A stretch of DNA of 46,840 nucleotides from Bacteroidaceae bacterium. GTDB lineage: Bacteria; Bacteroidota; Bacteroidia; Bacteroidales; Bacteroidaceae. Below, piece by piece: positions 37,811 to 46,840 of the stretch (within the stretch, counting starts at the first letter, position 1; each line of letters opens with the position of its first letter). The notes under the pieces were generated by a model. The model was not told the origin of the DNA. It saw only the letters and a program-made list of their open reading frames with translations, and searched no databases. The DNA lies in contig JAFXZY010000061.1 of assembly GCA_017541025.1 (NCBI GenBank), positions 1 to 46,840 on the forward strand, given 5' to 3'. The translations under genes and the position numbers were made by a program.

Positions 37811-38629
37811 TTAATAACTCTCCGTTTCATTTGGGAAACTACCGTCCTTCACATCTGTAATATACTGACCGATAGCATCGTTCATGATAGCGTGAAGGTC
37901 GGCATAGCGGCGCAGGAACTTTGGTTTGAAGCTATCGTTCATACCCAACATATCATGAGCTACCAGCACCTGGCCGTCGGCAATGCCGGCACCTATACCG
38001 ATAACAGGAATAGAAACCATCTGGCAAACCTTCTTGGTAAGTTCGGCTGGAATTTTCTCCAGAACTAAAGAGAAACATCCTGCTTGCTCGAGTAACTTTG
38101 CGTCATTCAGCAACTTATCAGCTTCTGCATCATCTTTTGCTCTAACGCTATAACCGCCAAACTTATATACGCTCTGAGGGGTGAGTCCCAAGTGGCCCAT
38201 TACAGGAATTCCGGCATTGACAATACCGCGGATAGTATCTATAAACTCTTCGCCGCCTTCCAGTTTCAAGCCATCTGCACCAGACTCGGCCATCATGCGC
38301 ACAGCATTGCGAATACCATCTTCGCGGCTTATCTGATAAGATCCGAAGGGCATATCGCAGATTACCATCGCTCTTTTTACGCCACGAGCCACACAACGGG
38401 CATGATAGATCATCTCGTCGATGGTAATGGGCAATGTGGTAAGATTACCTGCCATAATGTTGCTGGCACTATCGCCCACCAGTACAATGTCCATACCGGC
38501 TTGGTCAACAATCTGTGCCATTGTATAATCGTACGAAGTAAGCATGGCTATCTTTTTGCCATCCTTCTTCATCTGCATGATTCTCTGGGTTGTTATTTTC
38601 TTTGTATCTTCAACAATATATGCTGCCAT
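37811..38629 (-). CDS. panB: 3-methyl-2-oxobutanoate hydroxymethyltransferase (ketopantoate hydroxymethyltransferase)
   Basis: A 272-residue TIM-barrel enzyme of normal family length. It transfers a one-carbon unit from 5,10-methylenetetrahydrofolate to 2-oxoisovalerate, the first committed step to pantothenate and coenzyme A, in the cytoplasm. Diagnostic stretches are MLTSYDYTMAQIVDQAGMD, VLVGDSASNIM (metal-binding Asp), GLKLEGGEEF, MGHLGLTPQSV and IGIGAGIADGQVLV. It heads a minus-strand operon with trpB2 and is divergent from the addA-like gene, with CAAAGGTA (38658-38665) as its likely -7 element on the minus strand. Confidence 0.96.
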   Translation of the reverse strand: MAAYIVEDTKKITTQRIMQMKKDGKKIAMLTSYDYTMAQIVDQAGMDIVLVGDSASNIMAGNLTTLPITIDEMIYHARCVARGVKRAMVICDMPFGSYQISREDGIRNAVRMMAESGADGLKLEGGEEFIDTIRGIVNAGIPVMGHLGLTPQSVYKFGGYSVRAKDDAEADKLLNDAKLLEQAGCFSLVLEKIPAELTKKVCQMVSIPVIGIGAGIADGQVLVAHDMLGMNDSFKPKFLRRYADLHAIMNDAIGQYITDVKDGSFPNETESY

Positions 38630-38657
38630 TTTGTGTTATTTTTTATTTTTGCGGTTA

Positions 38658-38695
38658 CAAAGGTACAACATTTTCAAATAAAAACCATATATTTG
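38658..38695. promoter_or_regulatory. Divergent promoter region of panB and addA
   Basis: CAAAGGTA (38658-38665) is a minus-strand -7 element (TACCTTTG) for panB; TATATTTG (38688-38695) is a plus-strand -7 element for addA. Neither has a perfect -33 box at 19 bp. Confidence 0.55.
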
Positions 38696-38720
38696 CAAAA
38701 AATCAATTGCATTTATCGTT

Positions 38721-41944
<3,224 letters not shown>

Positions 41945-41948
<4 letters not shown>

Positions 41949-44860
41949 AGACATTTCTGAGTTTAGTAGCCAACGACCTTCTGAAGCGTTTTGGTAACAA
42001 CATGCACAACGTAACGGTCGTGTTCCCTGGTAAGCGCGCCAGCCTTTTCCTTAATCAGGAACTGGCTCTGGCCAGCGACACACCCGTCTGGGCTCCGCGT
42101 TATATCACCATGAGCGACCTCTTCTACAGCCTCTCACCCTACGTGAAGGCTGACCCTATAGACAGCATTGCCTCTTTGTATCAGATTTTCAGCAAAACCA
42201 TCCTCACGGAGGAAATACAGGAAGAATACTCGCTCGATAAGTTCTGGGGATGGGGAGAGATTATCCTTTCCGATTTCGATGATATCGACAAACACCTTGC
42301 CGATGCAGAAGCTATCTTCTCCAATGTGTACGAACAGATGCAACTGGAGAACTTGGATTATCTGACTAACGAGCAGAAAGATACACTCCAACATTTCTTT
42401 AAGAATTTCTCGGCCGAGGGCAATTCTCTCATCAAGGAACGTTTCTTAAATGTCTGGTCTAAGATGTACCAGATGTACACAGACTTACGCAAAGAGCAGA
42501 TGCAGGCAGGCACCGTTTACGAAGGGGCTATCTTCCGTAGCGTAATAGAAAGACTAAAAAAAGATGACACCCTCCTGACCTCCTTCCTGGCCGACCGGCA
42601 AACCATCGTCTTTGCAGGATTTAATGTCCTGAACGATGTAGAGCACGCCTTAATGTCTGCTATTCAGAAACAGGGCAAGGCACTCTTCTATTGGGATTAC
42701 GACAGCTATTATGTAGAGAATCCCGAACACGAGGCTGGTGAATTTATGCGTCAGAACCTCAAGGACTTCCCTTGCGCCTTGGGTAAGGAGAACTACGACA
42801 ACCTGCGTCACTTGCAGGATGTTACCTTCATCTCCTGTAATACCGATAATGCAGCGGCCCGCTATGCACATCAGTGGTTAACACTCCTGAAGGATAAGAA
42901 TCTCCTCCCCATAAAGGGGGAGGCCAGGAGAGGGTCTGTTATCCTCTGCAACGAGAACCTTCTGCAACCCGTCCTGCACTCCCTGCCCCAGCAGGTTGAG
43001 AAGGTCAACATTACAATGGGCTTCCCCCTTACCGATGCCCCTATCTACAGCTTTGTTATGGCCTTGCTGTCGTTGCAGACAGACGGGTTCGACCTTACAC
43101 AACAACGTTTCCGTCATCCCTTTGTGCAGGTTGTACAACACCATGTATATGCACCGCTCCTGGAAGAAGAACAATGGCTCAGGTATCAGGCAACGGACAA
43201 CATGCAACTGCTTGCCTATCTGATAGAGATGGTGGAGAAGGTGGGTGTTCATTTCTCCGAAATACAAGAACCCAATGTTTACGAGCAGCTATACATCGAG
43301 GCGATTTTCCAGACGCATCGAATACTGACAAAATTCCTGCAGTTGACCTGTCGCGATAAGAATCCGCTTGTAGTCCAGCACATCACCTTACGCCGTCTCT
43401 TGCGTACACTCTTGTGCAGTACCAGTATTCCATTCCACGGCGAACCGGCTCACGGGTTGCAGGTAATGGGTGTCTTGGAGACGCGATGCCTCGATTTCTC
43501 CCACATGCTCATGCTGTCCGTAGAAGAAGGTATGCTCCCCAAAAACACGCAGGGCAACACGATGATCCCTGCCGATATACGCGAGGCATTCGGACTGACA
43601 ACTCCACGCCACCGCATAGCTGTCTTTTCGTATTATTTCTACCGGCTGATACAGCGAACGGAACATCTGACCTGTGTTTACAACGAGAACTGCGTTGGAA
43701 ACAGCAAACACGAGATGTCGCGTTTCCTGCGTCAGATGCTGGCCGAGACGGAGATTCCTATCCGCACACTCTGGCTACGTAGCGATACAAGTATCCAGGA
43801 TGCACAGACGCTTTCTGTCCCCAAGACACCTAAGATACTGCAGCGCATGCTAGAGCGCTATGACATCAATACCAGCGGAAAGAATGCCATCCCACTAAGC
43901 CCGTCTGTCATTAATACGTATATGACGTGCCCTCTGAAGTTCTTTCTGGCTCACGTCTCGGGCCTCCGTGCCGATGTCGATCCGCAGGATGGACTCAACG
44001 CCCCGCTCATAGGTGACATCTTCCACGATACGGCAGAACTTATCTACAAACGTATCATACAACGAACAGGAAGTCATATTATCCAGCGCAACACGCTCTC
44101 CGAATTGCTTTCCGATATGGAGGGGCTTGTCGGTCCTATACTGGATATCGTCTTCGACACTGTCTATTTCCATCCTGCCGACCATTGGCAGCGCACAGAG
44201 GAAGCTTGGAAGATGGTCTGTCGAGATACCCGTCCTGGAAACCAATACACAGGCGAACTCATCATCATACGTCGTGTACTTATGCAGTATCTTACCAACC
44301 TGCTTCGTTACGACCTTCGCCACACGCCCTTCCGCATCATCGCTACAGAAACAGACAGAATGTTCAATGTTCAATTAACAATGAACAATTCAACTAACTC
44401 TGAACTCTCAACTCTAAACTCTCAACTAAACATCACCACCGGAGGTCGTATAGACCGACTGGATGAACAGGACGGCCGCATCCGTGTGGTGGATTACAAG
44501 ACAGGATATCATGTACCCAGTATCAAGAGCATGGATGACGTCACCAATACGGCAGGCAAGCATGAAGGATATTTCTTACAAGCATTCCTCTACTCGTATG
44601 CCGTGCTGCAGAACGACAAACCGCAGCTCCCGCTCGTTCCAGCCCTCTTCTATCCCGGTAAGGCGTACAAGGAGGATTACGACCCAACCCTCACCATAGA
44701 CAAAAATGTTATAGAGGATTTTGCACCTTTGGCCGACGAGTTTTACAAGGGACTGACTCAAGTAGTGAAGCAGATATTCTCGCCCGACTACAGTTTTACA
44801 CAGACTCCCGAAGTAAAGGACTGCGCCAACTGCGACTTCAAACTACTTTGCGGAAGATGA
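41945..44860 (+). CDS. addB: AddB-like PD-(D/E)XK nuclease subunit
   Basis: A 971-residue protein whose ATG overlaps the addA stop codon. The N-terminal half is a helicase-like fold without a good Walker A; VTVVFPGKRASLFLNQE stands where it would be. IVFAGFNVLNDVEHAL is typical of this family. The C-terminal nuclease has GGRIDRLDEQDGRIRVVDYK (Asp and Asp-x-Lys) and four cysteines that probably hold a 4Fe-4S cluster: one in MTCPLKFF and three in DCANCDFKLLCGR. It partners AddA in break repair. Two repeat-derived inserts are visible: LLPIKGEARRG (42902-42936) and a longer MFNVQLTMNNS-type stretch (44359-44429), the latter placed only a few residues before the nuclease core. Confidence 0.86.
42902..42936. 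repeat. GC-rich palindromic repeat (PIKGEARRG family) in addB
   Basis: CCTCCCC (42904-42910) pairs with GGGGAGG (42917-42923), followed by CCAGGAGAGGGTC. Read in frame as LLPIKGEARRG. It is distinct from the GEG family but of similar build. Confidence 0.8.
44359..44429. repeat. Compound heptamer array in addB
   Basis: TGTTCAA/TTAACAA units followed by AACTCTC/AACTCTA units; about 70 bp in all, kept in frame as MFNVQLTMNNS, then ELSTLNSQLN. Confidence 0.88.
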
Positions 44861-44912
44861 TTAATTTCAATTCTTACCTCTATATCAATGTATAACTTTA
44901 AACTCAAACAAT

Positions 44913-46814
44913 ATGAAAAGAACACGTCTATCAATTTTTACCCTTTTGGTGAGCATAGCTATATTTGCTCAGGAGAAACCCTTCGTTGTTCCAACCGTAG
45001 AGAACTGGAAGGCCGGAAAAGGAGAACTGCAATGGAACCAGCTTAACAGTATCAGTTATAACGATGCCGTATTGCAAGACGTGGCTCAGTACCTCTCGGG
45101 CTTCACGGGCAATATCCCTGCCACCATGGGTAAGGGCGGCTCGGTTAGCCTCCAACTCTGCAAAGACAAGAAGTTGGGGGCAGAGGGTTACCAGCTTATT
45201 GTTACCCCCAAAGGTGTAAGCATCAAGGCACAAACAGAGCAAGGGATACTATGGGGCATACAGACGCTGCAACAGTTGAAGTTTCAGGGCAAGACCCTCG
45301 CTTGCGGCACCATTACCGACACACCTGCCTATCCTATGCGCGGTATGATGATAGATGTGGGCCGTAAGTACATCCCCCTATCCTATCTGTATAGCTTAGT
45401 TAATCTGCTCTCTTATTACAAGATGAACACCCTGCAGGTGCATCTGAACGATAATGGATTCCGCGATTTCTTTCACGGAAATTGGAACGAGACTTATTCG
45501 GCTTTCCGCATGGAAAGCAACTACTTCCCCGAACTGACGGCTAAAGACGGCTACTATACCAAGAAAGGGTTCCACGATTTTATCCTTTATGCCAAGCAGA
45601 TGGGCGTGGAGATTATCCCGGAGTTTGATGCTCCGGCACATTCGCTGGCTTTCACACATTACCGTCCATCGTTGGCTTGCGAGGAATACGGAGCCGACCA
45701 TTTGGACCTTCGCAATCCTGCTGTCATTCCTTTCTTAGACAGCCTCTATACTGAATATCTGGATGGTCCTGACCCCGTCTTTTGCTGCCCGCGTATGCAC
45801 ATCGGAACGGATGAGTACAGCAATAAGGACAGCGCTGTGGTGGAACTGTTCCGATCGCTAGCCGACCATCTGATCCGTCATGTGGAGAGCTTTGGCAAGC
45901 AGGCTGTGCTGTGGGGCTCGCTGACACATGCCAAGGGCAAGACACCCGTCAAGGCCGATAACGTTATGATGCAGATGTGGTACAACGGCTATGCAAACCC
46001 CAAGGACATGAAGGCTCAGGGATACCAGATGATTAGTATCCCCGACCGTTTTGTCTATATCGTTCCCGAGGCAGGATACTATTACAACTACCTGAACTGC
46101 AAAAACCTCTATGAACGTTGGACACCGGCACAGATTGCCGACCAGCGCTTTGAAGAACGCGACCCGCAGATCTCCGGCGGTATGTTTGCCGTGTGGAATG
46201 ACATTTGCGGCAACGGTATTTCCGTTGGTGACATCCATCATAGAATCTTCCCCGCTGTACAGGTTATTTCAGAAAAAACGTGGCGAGCAGTCAACGACAC
46301 CCTGGGCTATGACGCTTGGGATAAACAACGTAAAGCATTAGGTGAAGGATATACCTGTAATCAATTAGGAAACACTCAGGTGGAACTTTCAAACTTAAAA
46401 CCTGAGACCGTCATCAACAAGAGCGATGATGCACAGATAGGTTACGACTATCAGGTGGACTTCGACATTACTTGGGACACCGAGCCAAAGGGTACCATTC
46501 TGCTGGAGAACCCCTACTCTTGTGTCTGGCTCTCCGACCCCATAGGCGGTTGGTTAGGTTACTCACGCGATGGTTACCTATATACCTTCAATTATAAAGG
46601 CAAGGCAGGCCGAAAGGAACACATCAGCATCAAGGGAACCAACCGTAGCACAACACTTTACATTGATGGCAAACTGGTGCAGGAGTTAGGTATAGAAAAA
46701 CGTTTCGCCAGCGAGAAGAAGCAATACAACTACATACGTACCCTCATCTTCCCTCTCCAGAAAACCGGCGCTTTCAAAAGCCAGATTTCTAACTTCAAAG
46801 CTAAGAAGATTTAA
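44913..46814 (+). CDS. GH20 beta-N-acetylhexosaminidase, exported
   Basis: A 633-residue protein with signal peptide MKRTRLSIFTLLVSIAIFAQ. An N-terminal GH20b-type alpha/beta domain (about 20-145, ending TITDTPAYPMRGMMIDVGRK) precedes the TIM barrel. QVHLNDNGFRDF and IIPEFDAPAHSLAFTH are typical, and the catalytic pair is Asp300-Glu301 in HIGTDEYS, which uses the substrate acetamido group in catalysis. It removes terminal beta-GlcNAc or GalNAc, or lacto-N-biose in some relatives, from host glycans or chitooligosaccharides. A C-terminal jelly-roll-like domain (about 490-620) may bind sugar. The final residues AFKSQISNFKAKKI look repeat-derived. It lies 52 bp downstream of addB without a clear promoter, so it may be partly co-transcribed by chance. 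Confidence 0.92.
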   Translation: MKRTRLSIFTLLVSIAIFAQEKPFVVPTVENWKAGKGELQWNQLNSISYNDAVLQDVAQYLSGFTGNIPATMGKGGSVSLQLCKDKKLGAEGYQLIVTPKGVSIKAQTEQGILWGIQTLQQLKFQGKTLACGTITDTPAYPMRGMMIDVGRKYIPLSYLYSLVNLLSYYKMNTLQVHLNDNGFRDFFHGNWNETYSAFRMESNYFPELTAKDGYYTKKGFHDFILYAKQMGVEIIPEFDAPAHSLAFTHYRPSLACEEYGADHLDLRNPAVIPFLDSLYTEYLDGPDPVFCCPRMHIGTDEYSNKDSAVVELFRSLADHLIRHVESFGKQAVLWGSLTHAKGKTPVKADNVMMQMWYNGYANPKDMKAQGYQMISIPDRFVYIVPEAGYYYNYLNCKNLYERWTPAQIADQRFEERDPQISGGMFAVWNDICGNGISVGDIHHRIFPAVQVISEKTWRAVNDTLGYDAWDKQRKALGEGYTCNQLGNTQVELSNLKPETVINKSDDAQIGYDYQVDFDITWDTEPKGTILLENPYSCVWLSDPIGGWLGYSRDGYLYTFNYKGKAGRKEHISIKGTNRSTTLYIDGKLVQELGIEKRFASEKKQYNYIRTLIFPLQKTGAFKSQISNFKAKKI

Positions 46815-46840
46815 GAGTATATTTCCTTACTTTGCCGTAA

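Noticed and set aside
46815-46840. TTACTTTG near the right edge as a promoter for the next gene
   Set aside because: It resembles a -7 element with one mismatch, but the downstream gene is outside the window, so nothing supports it.

Overview
The window reads as chromosomal DNA of a gut or oral Bacteroidales bacterium, most likely Prevotella or a close relative. The signs are sigma-ABfr type promoters (TTTG, about 19 bp, TAnnTTTG) without strong Shine-Dalgarno sequences, signal peptides on many glycoside hydrolases, the surface-protein C-terminal tail IYNLxGQRMSKLQKGI, and abundant short tandem repeats inside and between genes. This is inferred from composition and gene families; no database was consulted.

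Layout. 1-1029: the end of a DUF3987-like gene and a small P5-like protein, typical of Bacteroidales mobile or prophage-derived modules, closed by back-to-back terminators. 1030-8813: a HerA-like ATPase, a GH35 beta-galactosidase behind an unknown lipoprotein (all minus strand), then a plus-strand fusion of acyl-activating enzyme, acyl carrier and acyltransferase. 9031-15539: a plus-strand operon GH51 arabinofuranosidase, GH2 beta-galactosidase, GH29 fucosidase. It ends at a bidirectional terminator facing a minus-strand pair, GH51 followed by a GH2 beta-glucuronidase-like enzyme (15595-19596). 19597-20540 is a 0.9 kb gene-free stretch rich in inverted repeats. 20541-34624 is a minus-strand block: two giant related GLUG-repeat surface proteins enclosing a GH92 mannosidase, PurU and an SGNH esterase. 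34841-38629 holds housekeeping genes on the minus strand: glutamate dehydrogenase (with an in-frame amber codon), a TrpB2-like enzyme and PanB. 38721-44860 is an AddA/AddB-like helicase-nuclease pair, followed by a GH20 hexosaminidase.

How the genes fit together. Nine exported glycan-active enzymes (GH35, 51, 2, 29, 2, 51, 92, 20 and an SGNH esterase), plus two large putative adhesins or glycan-binding proteins, suggest degradation of arabinose-, galactose- and fucose-decorated plant glycans and possibly mucin-type or N-glycans. No SusC/SusD pair, sensor or sigma factor lies in the window, so these are satellite loci. Two distant genes (GH51 at 19596 and GLUG protein at 34624) share an extended promoter region, 54 of 66 bases identical, suggesting common control.

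Most unusual: an in-frame TAG at codon 33 of gdhA behind an intact promoter; a pair of perfect, mutually exclusive hairpins at 19926-19978 next to a decayed copy; three GAGTTAAC sites exactly 22 bp apart at 20274-20325; at least two classes of repeat (GC-rich palindromes and AT-rich tandem heptamers) inserted in frame into many ORFs; and a 97-bp 3-prime cassette with 94 identical bases shared by two otherwise diverged giant genes. I did not find a clear new multigene system; the repeat biology and the shared promoter are the best leads.
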